This document shows positions 8,318 through 17,055 of a stretch of DNA of 64,000 nt, piece after piece (the stretch's first letter is position 1; every line of letters starts with the position of its first letter). The notes beneath the pieces are model-generated. The model did not search any database. It was given only the letters and a program-made list of their open reading frames with translations, and was not told the DNA's origin. Source of the stretch: Pseudomonas frederiksbergensis (GTDB lineage Bacteria; Pseudomonadota; Gammaproteobacteria; Pseudomonadales; Pseudomonadaceae); the NCBI RefSeq assembly GCF_001952935.1, contig NZ_CP018319.1, forward strand, positions 4,546,001-4,610,000. Reading direction: 5' to 3'. Made by a program: the position numbers and the translations under genes.

Positions 8318-9103
8318 CTATTTGGGCTCGGGCGTGGCTATCCACTGACCCAAAACCTTTTGGTAGTTGCCCGTGACTTTGGCCAGGTGTAGCCACTGAT
8401 CGACGTACAACTTCCAGGTCATGTCATCACGCGGTAGCAAGTAAGCCTTTTCGCCGTACTGCATGAATTGCTTCGGGTTCACCGCGCACAAACCAGGTTT
8501 GAGTTTCTGCTGATACAGCGCTTCCGAAGCATCGGTGATCATCACGTCAGCCTTCTTGTCCAGCAGCTCCTGGAAGATGGTCACGTTGTCGTGAAGGCGC
8601 AATTGCGCCTTGGGCAGGAAGGCGTGAACAAAGGCTTCGTTGGTGCCGCCGGCCGGTTCGACCAGGCGAACCGAAGGCTGGTTGATTTGCTCGACGGTCT
8701 GATACAGCGCCTGATCTTCGCAACGCACCAGCGGGATTTTGCCGTCGACGTCCAGCGTGGTGCTGAAGAAGGCTTTTTTCTGGCGTTCCAGCGTGACCGA
8801 GATGCCACCGACGCCGATGTCGCATTTGCCCGCGAGCATGTCGGGCATCAGGGTTTTCCAGGTGGTCTGCACCCACTCGACCTTGACGCCCAGGCTGTCG
8901 GCCAGCGAGCGGGCCATGGCGATGTCGATGCCCGAGTATTCGCCGTCTTCGGTTTTGACGGTATAGGGTTTGTAGTCGCCTGTTGTGCACACGCGCAGTT
9001 GGCCCTGTTGGATGACGCTGTCCAGATGCGATGGCTCTGCCTGGGCGGTAAACGATAGAGCGAGCAGGCCACCGAGCATCATTGTGCTTTTCAGGTTGTT
9101 CAT
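8318..9103 (-). CDS. PheC-like periplasmic protein (cyclohexadienyl dehydratase / solute-binding fold)
   Basis: A 261-residue protein with a signal peptide (about residues 1-22, ending AQA) and a periplasmic binding protein fold of the SBP_bac_3 class. It resembles P. aeruginosa PheC throughout: LRVCTTGDYKPYTVKTEDGE, DIGVGGISVTLERQKKAFFS, EPAGGTNEAFVHAFLP, DNVTIFQELLDKKADVMITD, and DASEALYQQKLKPGLCAV. PheC converts prephenate to phenylpyruvate and arogenate to phenylalanine in the periplasm. The related binding proteins of amino acid ABC transporters share the fold, and no permease or ATPase gene is adjacent, which favours an enzyme. Start at 9103 (MNNLKSTMML) gives a proper signal peptide. 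Confidence 0.72.
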   Translation of the reverse strand: MNNLKSTMMLGGLLALSFTAQAEPSHLDSVIQQGQLRVCTTGDYKPYTVKTEDGEYSGIDIAMARSLADSLGVKVEWVQTTWKTLMPDMLAGKCDIGVGGISVTLERQKKAFFSTTLDVDGKIPLVRCEDQALYQTVEQINQPSVRLVEPAGGTNEAFVHAFLPKAQLRLHDNVTIFQELLDKKADVMITDASEALYQQKLKPGLCAVNPKQFMQYGEKAYLLPRDDMTWKLYVDQWLHLAKVTGNYQKVLGQWIATPEPK

Positions 9104-9188
9104 TGTTATCCGGCTTCCATGATGGAGTGGGTGCTGAGAGTACTGACTTTCTGCTGCACTGCTCAACATCATCCTCGCCGGGCCGGAT

Positions 9189-9458
9189 TTAGTGACAGCA
9201 GCAACTTGAACCGCCGCAGCCAGATTTTTTCTTTAGGCCTTCATGTTTGTCTTCTGCCAGTACGCTTGCTGGATACCCGGCCTCTTTCAGTGCCGATAAC
9301 AGAACATCGCTCTGGGTATCTCCAGTCACCTTGACCCGACCGGACGTCAGATCGACTGTTACTTCACCCACCCCTGCGAGCGGTTGCAATGCGGCGTTGA
9401 TGTGTTTGACGCAACTCCCGCAACTCATGCCTTCGACTTGCAGTTCAGTGCTGTTCAT
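9189..9458 (-). CDS. Heavy-metal-associated (HMA) copper chaperone with Cys-rich tail
   Basis: An 89-residue CopZ/Atx1-like protein. The HMA domain (1-66) has the copper site GMSCGSCVKH and the usual beta-alpha-beta pattern (GVGEVTVDLTSGRVKVTGDT; ALKEAGYPASV). Unusually, it continues past the domain with a basic linker and the tail SGCGGSSCCCH, adding four Cys and a His as a second possible metal site. Transcription starts at a perfect CueR-type palindrome 50 bp upstream, so it is probably copper- (or silver/gold-) induced. It lies at the downstream end of the copper cluster, after the Met-rich gene. Confidence 0.85.
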   Translation of the reverse strand: MNSTELQVEGMSCGSCVKHINAALQPLAGVGEVTVDLTSGRVKVTGDTQSDVLLSALKEAGYPASVLAEDKHEGLKKKSGCGGSSCCCH

Positions 9459-9506
9459 TACGTAAACCTCTTTTACCGTGTGTGGCGGGGGGGATGGATG
9501 AGATCG

Positions 9507-9537
9507 ATGGTTGACCTTGCCGCGATGGCAAGGTCAA
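9507..9537 (-). promoter_or_regulatory. CueR-type operator/promoter for the HMA chaperone
   Basis: TTGACCTTGCC, GCGAT, GGCAAGGTCAA (9511-9537) is a perfect 11-5-11 inverted repeat of the kind bound by CueR/HmrR regulators. On the minus strand TTGACC serves as -35 and AACCAT (9512-9507) as -10, with the overlong 19-bp spacing characteristic of MerR-family promoters. The arrangement is the same as at E. coli copA. Confidence 0.85.
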
Positions 9538-9554
9538 GCGCTACTTAAAGGGCG

Positions 9555-9962
9555 TTAGTTGCTCATCGGCTTTTTCATCATGTTCGACTGCTGATCCATC
9601 ATTTTCATCATCATGTCCATCATCTGGTCTGAATGAGCCATGCCGCCGGACATGCCTTTGCCCATGCCCATGCCTTGGCAATGGTTGTGCATCATGCCCA
9701 TGCTGTCCTTCATCGTGGCCATGCCTTCTTGCATGGCGGCCTGGCGTTCGGCCGGGGTTTTGGCGGCGATCATTTTTTCGTGAGCGGCCTGCATTTTTTC
9801 CATCTGCTCGCTCATGGCTTTGTCTTGCGCGGTAGCGGGGGCGGTAGCTGCGGTGGTCGGTGCGGTTGGCGCTGTGTCGGGGTGATGTTCCTCGACAGCC
9901 AGGGCAACCAATGGGCTACTGATGAGCAGTGCGGCGACGAGTGCTTTGAAGTGCATTTGCAT
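9555..9962 (-). CDS. Methionine-rich periplasmic protein of the copper cluster
   Basis: A 135-residue secreted protein: signal peptide (1-22, ending ALA), a short Ala/Thr/Pro linker (28-46), a helical Met/Glu/Lys segment (SEQMEKMQAAHEKMIAAKTP), and a Met/His/Gly-rich tail with GMGMGKGMSGGMAHSDQMMD and MMDQQSNMMKKPMSN. Met- and His-rich periplasmic proteins bind Cu(I)/Cu(II) with low affinity, and together with the neighbours this makes a periplasmic copper sponge likely. GGAGAT 6 bases before the ATG at 9962 fixes the start. No named family recognised. Confidence 0.75.
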   Translation of the reverse strand: MQMHFKALVAALLISSPLVALAVEEHHPDTAPTAPTTAATAPATAQDKAMSEQMEKMQAAHEKMIAAKTPAERQAAMQEGMATMKDSMGMMHNHCQGMGMGKGMSGGMAHSDQMMDMMMKMMDQQSNMMKKPMSN

Positions 9963-10059
9963 GGCAATCTCCAGTGAGTCAGGGACGTACAGGAATGGAG
10001 CAGCGCTAAAGAGGTGAAGCCAAAGGGCGTCCGGAGTTCCAGACGCTCGGAGGACTGTT

Positions 10060-10155
10060 TTAATTGTTGAAGCGAACGAAGCGCAGGCGTGCTGGCAGCC
10101 ACAGTGCGAGCACTTGGCGGATCAGCAGCGGTAGGTGCGTGCGGAACCAGAGCAT
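10060..10155 (-). CDS. Possible 31-residue basic small protein between copD and the Met-rich gene
   Basis: Reads MLWFRTHLPLLIRQVLALWL then PARLRFVRFNN: a hydrophobic helix flanked by arginines, as expected of a small inner-membrane protein. It is on the same strand as the copper genes. Against it: no clear Shine-Dalgarno sequence precedes the ATG. Low confidence. Confidence 0.35.
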   Translation of the reverse strand: MLWFRTHLPLLIRQVLALWLPARLRFVRFNN

Positions 10156-10242
10156 AGTGTGTACCCGATCCGAGGGGTTACCTTGAGCTTAGTCCCGGGC
10201 AAGAGGCCGTGATTGATCCATATCAAGTGGTGCCTCTTTGCG

Positions 10243-11178
10243 TTACTCCGCGCCCATTTCCATCCCTGGACTCAACGTCCCCAACCACGCCACCAGCCCC
10301 ACAATCAGCACCGCCGCCGCCAATTCAACCACCACGCTGCGGCGCAACGCATTCGCTGCCACCCGATACTGACCGTCACGCAACGACCGCTCCAAAAACG
10401 GCCCCAGGTGAAACCGGTTCAACGCGGCGAGCACCAGCATTCCGGCAAACAGCGCGATTTTGATCGACAGTAAAATCCCGTAGGTGCTGAGCAATAGATC
10501 GTCGAGCGTCGGGCCCACGATGAACAGGTAATTCACGACGCCTGTGACCGTGATAACGGCCACGATCACCGCGCCCACCCATTCAAATCGGCGGACAGCC
10601 CGAGCCAGCAATCTGATGCGTTCCTCGGTTTGCAGCGCGTTGATCTTTGCCATCAAGGCAAGCGCGACCAGCGCACCGAACCAGGCCCCCGAAGCCAGCA
10701 GATGCCAGATGTCAGTGATGAAATGCCAAAAACGAAGGTCACCTTCATCCATCGCCCCATGACCGTTCCAGGCCAGGCTGGCGAGGGCGATAGCGCCGGC
10801 AATAGACGCGATCAGCAGGCTGAGCCCTGGCGCTCGCTGGTTGAATATGACCACCAGACCGCCGACTACCAGCGCGATGAGGCGCACGACCCAGGCCAAT
10901 CCCACATCCGTCTCAAGCACCATCATTTCGATATGCGGGCGCAACTCGGCAAAGTCAGTCTCACCGCTCATGGCGCTCGCCATCATCACCATGCTGGCGA
11001 TGGAAAACAGCACACCCAGCACCGCTGTTCCCATCAACATCGACCGAAACGGCAATACCGCGCCCGAAATCCGTTCCTGTCCTTTAAGGCTATAGAGCCC
11101 AAACAGCGCCAGGCCAAACAGCAGCATCAAATCCACATACAACCCAAAGCGCAATGCAATGCTGACCGAGTCGCTCAT
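10243..11178 (-). CDS. copD: Copper resistance protein CopD, inner-membrane
   Basis: A 311-residue polytopic membrane protein with about eight transmembrane segments. CopD works with CopC to carry copper across the inner membrane. Family features seen: RFGLYVDLMLLFGLALFGLY at the N-terminus, MVMMASAMSG, DVGLAWVVRL, HGAMDEGDLRFWHFITDIWHLLASGAWFGAL with conserved His residues in the membrane, and ALNRFHLGPFLERSL near the C-terminus. ATG at 11178 lies 3 bp beyond the copC stop, so the two are coupled; the TTG codon one position earlier is not needed. Confidence 0.92.
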   Translation of the reverse strand: MSDSVSIALRFGLYVDLMLLFGLALFGLYSLKGQERISGAVLPFRSMLMGTAVLGVLFSIASMVMMASAMSGETDFAELRPHIEMMVLETDVGLAWVVRLIALVVGGLVVIFNQRAPGLSLLIASIAGAIALASLAWNGHGAMDEGDLRFWHFITDIWHLLASGAWFGALVALALMAKINALQTEERIRLLARAVRRFEWVGAVIVAVITVTGVVNYLFIVGPTLDDLLLSTYGILLSIKIALFAGMLVLAALNRFHLGPFLERSLRDGQYRVAANALRRSVVVELAAAVLIVGLVAWLGTLSPGMEMGAE

Positions 11179-11181
11179 CAA

Positions 11182-11553
11182 TCACTTCACTTTGAACGTG
11201 ACGTTGCCGGTGATCGGGTGGGTGTCCGATGACACCGCGCGCCATTCGACTTTGTAGGTGCCGACGGGTAATGGCGAAAGCGGGGTGATGACCATGGTTT
11301 TCGGATCGCTGCCGCCGGAGACCTTGGCTTTCATCGGCATGGGGGAGTGCGCCATGCCGGGCATTTCGGTCATGACCAGTTTTGCGCCGGAGAACTGGGT
11401 CATGAGATTTTCCGAGAAGTGCAGTTCGATCTTGCTCGGTGTCGCACCGTCTGCACCTTCGGCCGGGGTGGAGGACAGCAGTTTCGGGTGCGCTTGAGCG
11501 AGCGCGCTCATGAGCAGTCCAATGGCAACAGCGGTCGTTTTAATCATGCGCAT
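11182..11553 (-). CDS. copC: Periplasmic copper-binding protein CopC
   Basis: A 123-residue beta-barrel copper carrier. The signal peptide is cleaved at AQA-HPKLL, leaving His as residue 1 of the mature protein; its amino group and imidazole form part of the Cu(II) site. Further ligands are visible in SSDTHPITG near the C-terminus (Asp, His). A Met-rich loop MTEMPGMAHSPMPMKAK corresponds to the Cu(I) site of CopC from P. syringae. Third gene of the cop operon, about 55 bp after copB and directly upstream of copD. Confidence 0.94.
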   Translation of the reverse strand: MRMIKTTAVAIGLLMSALAQAHPKLLSSTPAEGADGATPSKIELHFSENLMTQFSGAKLVMTEMPGMAHSPMPMKAKVSGGSDPKTMVITPLSPLPVGTYKVEWRAVSSDTHPITGNVTFKVK

Positions 11554-11608
11554 GCAAGGCCTCTTACCGCTTTAAGCGGTTGTTTTTTTGGTTGTTGAGT
11601 TAATGCGT

Positions 11609-12511
11609 TTAGAACCACAGGCGAACACCGAGGACCAGGCGCGCTTCGCTGCGATCCTCACCTTCATCGTTGGCGTAGTCGGCGGTTTTGCCGTAGGTGC
11701 GGTTCCAGGTCACGCCGATATAGGGCGCGATTTCCCGGCGGATTTCATAGCGCAGGCGTAGGCCGGCTTCGGTGTTGGATAGCCCGGAACCGATCCCCCG
11801 TTGCGGGTCGTTTTTGCCGTAGAAATTGAGTTCGGCGGTCGGCTGCAGGATCAATCGGTTGGTCAGCAGGATGTCGTAGTCGCCTTCCAGTCGTGCAGCG
11901 GTTTGGCCGCCTTCGCCGATGAAGGCGGTGGCCTCGGCTTCGAAGTTGTACAGCGCCATGCCTTGCACGCCGAACGCGGCCCAGGTTTGCGGGTCGCCGG
12001 GTTTGAAGTCTTGGCGAACGCCGGTCACCACGTCCCACCACGGGGAGATTGCGTGGCCCCACAGGGCCTGGATTTCGGCGTCTTCGGTTTTGCCGTTGGT
12101 GCGTTCGCCTTCGGAGCGCAGCCACAGGCGATCGATGTCGCCGCCGATCCAGCCGGACATGTCCCAGGCCAGGGTGCTGCCGTCGTCAGCGTCCTGCCAT
12201 TCGAGTTTGTCGGCGAGGAAGTAATAGTTGAGCGCGGTGTCATGCACCATGTGGCCGGACTGACTGGCATACACGGCGGCGCGGTCGGCATCGGTCAGCG
12301 CCGGGATCGGCGTGCGGCTTTCGGTCGGTGCGGCGGGCTGCATCTGGCCGTCGTCCATGCTTTGCATTTGGCTGTGGTCCATGCCCGGCATCTGGCTGTG
12401 ATCCATGTTCTGCATGTCGTCGGTGGCGGCCATCGCCGAAGAGAGGGTCAGGCTCGCGGTCACGAGTGCCAAAGAGAGGGAAGTGAGTCTGGTCATCGAT
12501 AGGCGCCTCAT
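11609..12511 (-). CDS. copB: Outer-membrane copper resistance protein CopB
   Basis: A 300-residue protein with signal peptide (about 1-28, ending AMA), a short Met/His-rich N-terminal segment ([20 protein letters not shown]) that binds copper, and a 200-residue beta-barrel domain ending in the outer-membrane signature [11 protein letters not shown] with C-terminal Phe. The Met/His repeat is short compared with P. syringae CopB. The start at 12511 forms an ATGA overlap with the copA stop and is preceded by GGTGGAAG, so translation is coupled to copA; the internal ATG at 12496 has no RBS. Confidence 0.9.
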   Translation of the reverse strand: MRRLSMTRLTSLSLALVTASLTLSSAMAATDDMQNMDHSQMPGMDHSQMQSMDDGQMQPAAPTESRTPIPALTDADRAAVYASQSGHMVHDTALNYYFLADKLEWQDADDGSTLAWDMSGWIGGDIDRLWLRSEGERTNGKTEDAEIQALWGHAISPWWDVVTGVRQDFKPGDPQTWAAFGVQGMALYNFEAEATAFIGEGGQTAARLEGDYDILLTNRLILQPTAELNFYGKNDPQRGIGSGLSNTEAGLRLRYEIRREIAPYIGVTWNRTYGKTADYANDEGEDRSEARLVLGVRLWF

Positions 12512-14205
12512 TCTTCCACCCGAACTTCACGGAACATGCCCATTTCCATGTGGTACAGGAGATGGCAGTGATAGGCCCAGCGGCCGAGCGCATCGGCGGT
12601 GACCCGATAACTGCGTCGGGAACCGGGTGGCATGTCGATGGTGTGTTTGCGCACCATGAATTCGCCGTTCTCGTCTTCGAGGTCGCTCCACATGCCATGC
12701 AGGTGAATGGGGTGGGTCATCATCGTGTCGTTGACCAGTACCACCCGAACCCGCTCGCCGTATTTGAGGCGTACAGGTTCGGCGTCGGAGAACTTCACGC
12801 CGTTGAACGACCAGGCGAATTTTTCCATGTGGCCGGTGAGGTGCAGTTCAATGGTACGGCTCGGGTCGCGACCGTCCGGGTCTTCGAAGGTGCTGCGCAG
12901 GTCGGAATAGGTCAGGACGCGGCGGCCGTTGTTGCGCAGGCCGAGGCCGGGATCGTCGAGTTTGGGGGCGGTGGTCATGGCTTGCATGTCCACCAGCGGG
13001 TTGTCTTTTTCCGTCTCGGGATGGGACTGCATGCCGGGCATGGCCATGGCGCTGTGATCCATGCCCGCCATGCTGCCGTGATCCATGCCGCCCATGCCCA
13101 TGTCATCCATGGTCACCAGCGGCCGAGGGTCCAGCGGCGGTACCGGCGCGGATAAACCCGCCTTCGCTGCGAGCGTGCCGCGTGCAAATCCCGTCCGATC
13201 CATCGACTGGGCGAACAAGGTGTAAGCCGCTTCGGTCGGCTCGACAATCACATCGAAGGTCTCCGCCACCGCAATGCGAAACTCATCGACACTCACCGGT
13301 TTGACGTGCAGGCCATCCGCAGCGACCACCGTCATCTTCAGCCCGGGAATGCGCACGTCGAAGTAGGTCATGGCGGAGCCATTGATGAAGCGCAAGCGCA
13401 GTTTCTCGCCCGGCCGGAACACGCCCGTCCAGTTCGAGTTCGGCGCCTGGCCGTTCATCAAGTAGGTGTAAGTTGCGCCGCTGACGTCGGCCAGGTCGGT
13501 GGGGTTCATCTTCATTTCGGCCCACATCTTTCGGTCGGCGACCGTGGAACCCCAACCTTTCTCGCTGACGTCGTGGATGAAATCACCCACGGTGGGCTTG
13601 TTGTAGTTGTAGTAATCGGACTGCTTTTTCAGCGTCTTCATCAGGCCGACCGGATCTTCATCGGTCCAGTCGGTCAGCATCACCACGTAATCGCGGTCGT
13701 ACTGGAACGGCTCCGGCTCCTTGGCGTCAATCACCAATGGCCCGTAAACGCCGGACTGTTCCTGAAAACCCGAATGGCTGTGGTACCAGTAAGTGCCGTT
13801 CTGCCGGACCTTGAACTGGTAGACGTACATGCCATCCGGCTCGATGCCGTGAAAGCTCAGCCCCGGCACGCCGTCCATGTTGGCCGGCAGCAAGATGCCG
13901 TGCCAGTGAATGGAGGTGTTGGTGTTGAGTTTGTTCTTCACCCGCAGCGTCACCGTGTCACCTTCGCGCCAGCGCAGCAGGGGGCCGGGAATACCGCCGT
14001 TGATGGTCATCGCGGTGCGCGGGTTGCCGGTGATGTTGACCGGGGTTTCGCCGATGAACAGGTCGAAATCGGTGCCTGCCAGCACTTGAGGCTCGCCAGG
14101 ACTGGTGACCGCCCAGACAGGTGTGCGCCATAACCCGAGGCCGCCAAGGAGCCCGCCCGCGGCGAGCCCCTTCACGAAGGTGCGTCTTGTTGTGTTGGAA
14201 TGCAT
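12508..14205 (-). CDS. copA: Multicopper oxidase CopA of the copper resistance system
   Basis: A 565-residue periplasmic oxidase that binds copper and probably oxidises Cu(I). It has a Tat signal ([20 protein letters not shown]) and three cupredoxin domains. Copper sites seen: [31 protein letters not shown] and [15 protein letters not shown], covering the type 1 and trinuclear centres, with an axial Met. Between domains 2 and 3 is a Met-rich insert ([19 protein letters not shown]) that binds extra copper. First gene of the minus-strand operon copABCD. This CopA is the oxidase, not the copper ATPase of the same name. Confidence 0.95.
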   Translation of the reverse strand: MHSNTTRRTFVKGLAAGGLLGGLGLWRTPVWAVTSPGEPQVLAGTDFDLFIGETPVNITGNPRTAMTINGGIPGPLLRWREGDTVTLRVKNKLNTNTSIHWHGILLPANMDGVPGLSFHGIEPDGMYVYQFKVRQNGTYWYHSHSGFQEQSGVYGPLVIDAKEPEPFQYDRDYVVMLTDWTDEDPVGLMKTLKKQSDYYNYNKPTVGDFIHDVSEKGWGSTVADRKMWAEMKMNPTDLADVSGATYTYLMNGQAPNSNWTGVFRPGEKLRLRFINGSAMTYFDVRIPGLKMTVVAADGLHVKPVSVDEFRIAVAETFDVIVEPTEAAYTLFAQSMDRTGFARGTLAAKAGLSAPVPPLDPRPLVTMDDMGMGGMDHGSMAGMDHSAMAMPGMQSHPETEKDNPLVDMQAMTTAPKLDDPGLGLRNNGRRVLTYSDLRSTFEDPDGRDPSRTIELHLTGHMEKFAWSFNGVKFSDAEPVRLKYGERVRVVLVNDTMMTHPIHLHGMWSDLEDENGEFMVRKHTIDMPPGSRRSYRVTADALGRWAYHCHLLYHMEMGMFREVRVEE

Positions 14206-14286
14206 GCCGTTTTCCTGGTCCGTCAGCGTGGAGAGTGCTTGGTGACAAGGCTAATGGGCGGCGCCTTTCAGCAGGCTGAGGCGCAG

Positions 14287-14302
14287 ATTACATTTTTGAC
14301 AG
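14287..14302 (-). promoter_or_regulatory. Candidate CopR box upstream of copA
   Basis: ATTACATTTTTGACAG (minus strand CTGTCAAAAATGTAAT) lies about 82 bp before the copA start and resembles the cop box recognised by CopR/CusR-type response regulators (TGACA and TGTAAT half-sites). Only similarity supports this; copRS are not in the window. Confidence 0.45.
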
Positions 14303-14315
14303 TTTCATGCCGTGT

Positions 14316-15020
14316 TTATTGGCGTGTACCGGGCGTTGATGTTGTGGCCACGGTGCCGCCCCCGCAATTGATATACGAAGACGACTTCAACCAGCGCTGA
14401 TCCGGATAGTAAGAAAACAACAACTGCCCATCTTTCATTGAATCAATCAACTTATGCGCAATTGCTGGCCGCACCGCCGGACACCCCAGGCTTCTACCAA
14501 TCCGGCCATTGGTTCGGGCAAGAACCGGACTGACATAGGGCGCCCCGTGAATAACGATCGCCCGCTCGAACGCTTTGTCATTGAACCCCGGCTCCAGGCC
14601 TTCCATGCGCAAGGAATAACCGTTCTGGCCGACGTAGCTCGATTGGGTGCGATATAAACCCAGACTGGTGGCAAAGCTTTCATTCTGGTTGGAAAACTTG
14701 ACCGCCATGTTCTCGCCACTGTTGCGACCGTGGGCGACCCATTCGTGGAACAGTAATTTACGTTTCTTCAGGTCGAACACCCATAACCGTTGTTCGGTCG
14801 AAGGCAGTGAATAGTCGATGACAGCAAGTCTTTGGACAGGCGCTTTACCTTGGGCCAAGCTGCATTGAGTCGCGCGTACGGCCAGCCCGATGACTTTGGC
14901 GTTGGCGCCAGGTGCTGCTTTGAGCAGCGCGGCTTCAAGCGAATCGGCGTAGGCTGCCGGTACTGAAACTGACGTCAGCAGCAGGGCCGAGAACAGGAAA
15001 CAAAAGCGGTCTAGCGCCAT
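14316..15020 (-). CDS. Murein L,D-transpeptidase catalytic-domain protein (YkuD_2 type)
   Basis: A 234-residue secreted protein: signal peptide (1-25, ending AYA) followed by a domain of the YkuD_2 class. The active-site region reads AIVIHGAPYVSPVLARTNG then GRIGRSLGCPAVRP, giving the catalytic Cys in SLGCPAV and His in IHGAPY. Such enzymes act on meso-diaminopimelate peptides in the cell wall, either cross-linking peptidoglycan or attaching protein to it; the exact substrate is unknown. It is transcribed divergently from a second L,D-transpeptidase with about 80 bp between starts. Confidence 0.82.
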   Translation of the reverse strand: MALDRFCFLFSALLLTSVSVPAAYADSLEAALLKAAPGANAKVIGLAVRATQCSLAQGKAPVQRLAVIDYSLPSTEQRLWVFDLKKRKLLFHEWVAHGRNSGENMAVKFSNQNESFATSLGLYRTQSSYVGQNGYSLRMEGLEPGFNDKAFERAIVIHGAPYVSPVLARTNGRIGRSLGCPAVRPAIAHKLIDSMKDGQLLFSYYPDQRWLKSSSYINCGGGTVATTSTPGTRQ

Positions 15021-15101
15021 ATGTAAATCTCACATTAATGTTTCGAGTCTAGCAGTGTGCAGGATGCTAGCCGTTGAATACGGGGCGATTAAGGATTATC
15101 C

Positions 15102-16850
15102 ATGGGGCAGTTAACAAGGTTATTCGTCATAAGCCGCATGTTTTTTATGGGCTTTCTGATCAGCGGCGCAGCGATTGCAGAAACCTCGCCGATTGAGGGG
15201 GTATCTGCTGCCATCAGCAGAAACGGCGCAGCACCTGACGATTACGTCGCTCAAACGATTCAGGCGGCACTTGAGCCATTGAGCTCATCGTTTCCTCCCT
15301 TGCTCACTTCCCGTGGTCATCAACGGATGGACCCGAGTCGTGTGGTCATGGATTTTTACATGCATCGGGGTTATCGCTCGGCCTGGGCCAACGACAGCGA
15401 TGTCACCCAGTTATTGAAAAGCCTGAGCGAGACCCAGGCCGATGGGTTGGACCCTGCCGACTTTCATATTGATGAGTTGGCGAATGCCCGGGCGTCGATG
15501 CAGGCAGCAGCGCCAACAGTGGCGCAACGGGCGGCGTTCGATATCGCGGCCACCCGGACCTTTGTCACGGCGCTGCTGCAATTGCGGCGCGGCAAGGTTG
15601 ACCCTTCGCGTCTGGACATTCATTGGAATTTCGACCCTGTGGGCGCCGATCCCCGTGGAGACATGCATAAATTGTTCGCCGCGCTCGATGCGCATGACGT
15701 GGCGCGCGCTTTCGCCGAAGCACCGCCACAAGAGGCGGTTTACCGCAGCCTGCGCGTCGGACTGGCGCAACTGCGCAAGGTTCGGGACGCGGGTGGCTGG
15801 CCGAAGATTGCCGAAGGCCAATCGCTCAAGCCAGGCATGGATGACGTCGCTGTCGCGCAGTTGCGCGCACGCTTGGTGGCGGGTGGTTATCTGGCCCCAT
15901 CGAAGAGCCCACGCACTGACTACGACGACAGCGTCATCGCAGCAGTGAAAAAGTATCAGGCCGAGCAATACCTGGGGGCGGACGGCGTGGCGGGCGCCGC
16001 GACACTGGCGGCGTTGAATGTGCCCGTAGAAGCACGGATAGACCAGGTCCGGGTGAACATGGAGCGTGCGCGCTGGTTGCTGTACAAACTTCAGGGCACT
16101 TTTGTCATCGTTGATATTGCGGGTTACAAGGTGGCGCTTTATCGCGACGGGAAGGCGATATGGCGTTCCCGGGTTCAGGTCGGTAAGCCGTTTCGCAGTA
16201 CGCCGGTGTTTCAATCCGAGATCACTTACGTAACGTTCAACCCCACCTGGACCGTACCACCGACCATCCTCGTCAAAGACATGCTGCCGAAGATTCAAAG
16301 AGATCCCGGCTACCTGGCCGCCAACCGAATAAGAGCCCTTGATCGAGAGGGGAATGTGCTCGATCCGTCGACCGTCGACTGGGATAACGCACGCGGTATC
16401 ACGCTGCGACAGGATGCGGGGCCGGATAACTCACTGGGGCAAGTGGTCATTCGGTTTCCCAATGAATATTCGATTTATCTCCACGACACGCCGCATCGCG
16501 AGTTGTTTGCGCAATCGCGCCGAGCCACCAGTTCAGGCTGCATACGAGTGGAGAACCCACTGCAGTTGGTAGAACTACTGTTCAATGACCCGGTTCGTTG
16601 GAACAGCGCCGCAATACGGGCCCAGTTGGCTAACGGCAAGACCGAAAATATCAGGCTTCCCGTCAAAGTGCCGGTGCTGTTGGCTTACTGGACGGTGGAT
16701 CTGAGTAGTGATGGTCGAGTGATGTTTAAACCTGATGTATACGGCTATGACTCCGCGGTACTGCGGGGGCTCAATCAGCCTTCGGAACTGCCCGTCCTGG
16801 ATGTGCGACGAGCAGGAACTTCCGCGGTCGCGACGGGGCAAAACCGGTAA
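15102..16850 (+). CDS. L,D-transpeptidase of the YcbB/LdtD type
   Basis: A 582-residue periplasmic enzyme that forms 3-3 cross-links in peptidoglycan. Order: signal peptide (about 1-26, AIA-E), an N-terminal scaffold domain (MDFYMHRGYRSAWANDSD) of YcbB type, a peptidoglycan-binding domain (about 245-310, DVAVAQLRARLVAGGYL and GVAGAATLAALNV), and the catalytic domain (about 335-520) with FNPTWTVPPTILVKDMLPK and the active site YLHDTPHRELF...ATSSGCIRVENP, where Cys is the nucleophile. Length is close to E. coli LdtD (615). AAGG precedes the ATG. No terminator is obvious after it. Confidence 0.88.
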   Translation: MGQLTRLFVISRMFFMGFLISGAAIAETSPIEGVSAAISRNGAAPDDYVAQTIQAALEPLSSSFPPLLTSRGHQRMDPSRVVMDFYMHRGYRSAWANDSDVTQLLKSLSETQADGLDPADFHIDELANARASMQAAAPTVAQRAAFDIAATRTFVTALLQLRRGKVDPSRLDIHWNFDPVGADPRGDMHKLFAALDAHDVARAFAEAPPQEAVYRSLRVGLAQLRKVRDAGGWPKIAEGQSLKPGMDDVAVAQLRARLVAGGYLAPSKSPRTDYDDSVIAAVKKYQAEQYLGADGVAGAATLAALNVPVEARIDQVRVNMERARWLLYKLQGTFVIVDIAGYKVALYRDGKAIWRSRVQVGKPFRSTPVFQSEITYVTFNPTWTVPPTILVKDMLPKIQRDPGYLAANRIRALDREGNVLDPSTVDWDNARGITLRQDAGPDNSLGQVVIRFPNEYSIYLHDTPHRELFAQSRRATSSGCIRVENPLQLVELLFNDPVRWNSAAIRAQLANGKTENIRLPVKVPVLLAYWTVDLSSDGRVMFKPDVYGYDSAVLRGLNQPSELPVLDVRRAGTSAVATGQNR

Positions 16851-17055
16851 TGATCCTGAAACAGGCGAGGTGTGCTATCCGTAGGTAACCGGCAGGTCAT
16901 CGATGCACTGACGTTGCAAGCGCTCTGCATCAACCTTTGCGCTCCGTCGCAGATTCAGGGAATGGGGAAGCCAAAAGGTTGGCTCGCCCGTTGAAAACTA
17001 TCACAATGCAAAAAAAGTCCGCCGAACATTGATGTGAAGGGATAGGGAATTGAAG

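Noticed and set aside
8097-8396. 99-codon minus-strand frame overlapping the end of the PheC-like gene
   Set aside because: Overlaps a real gene in another frame, lacks an RBS and has low-quality composition (many R, S, P).
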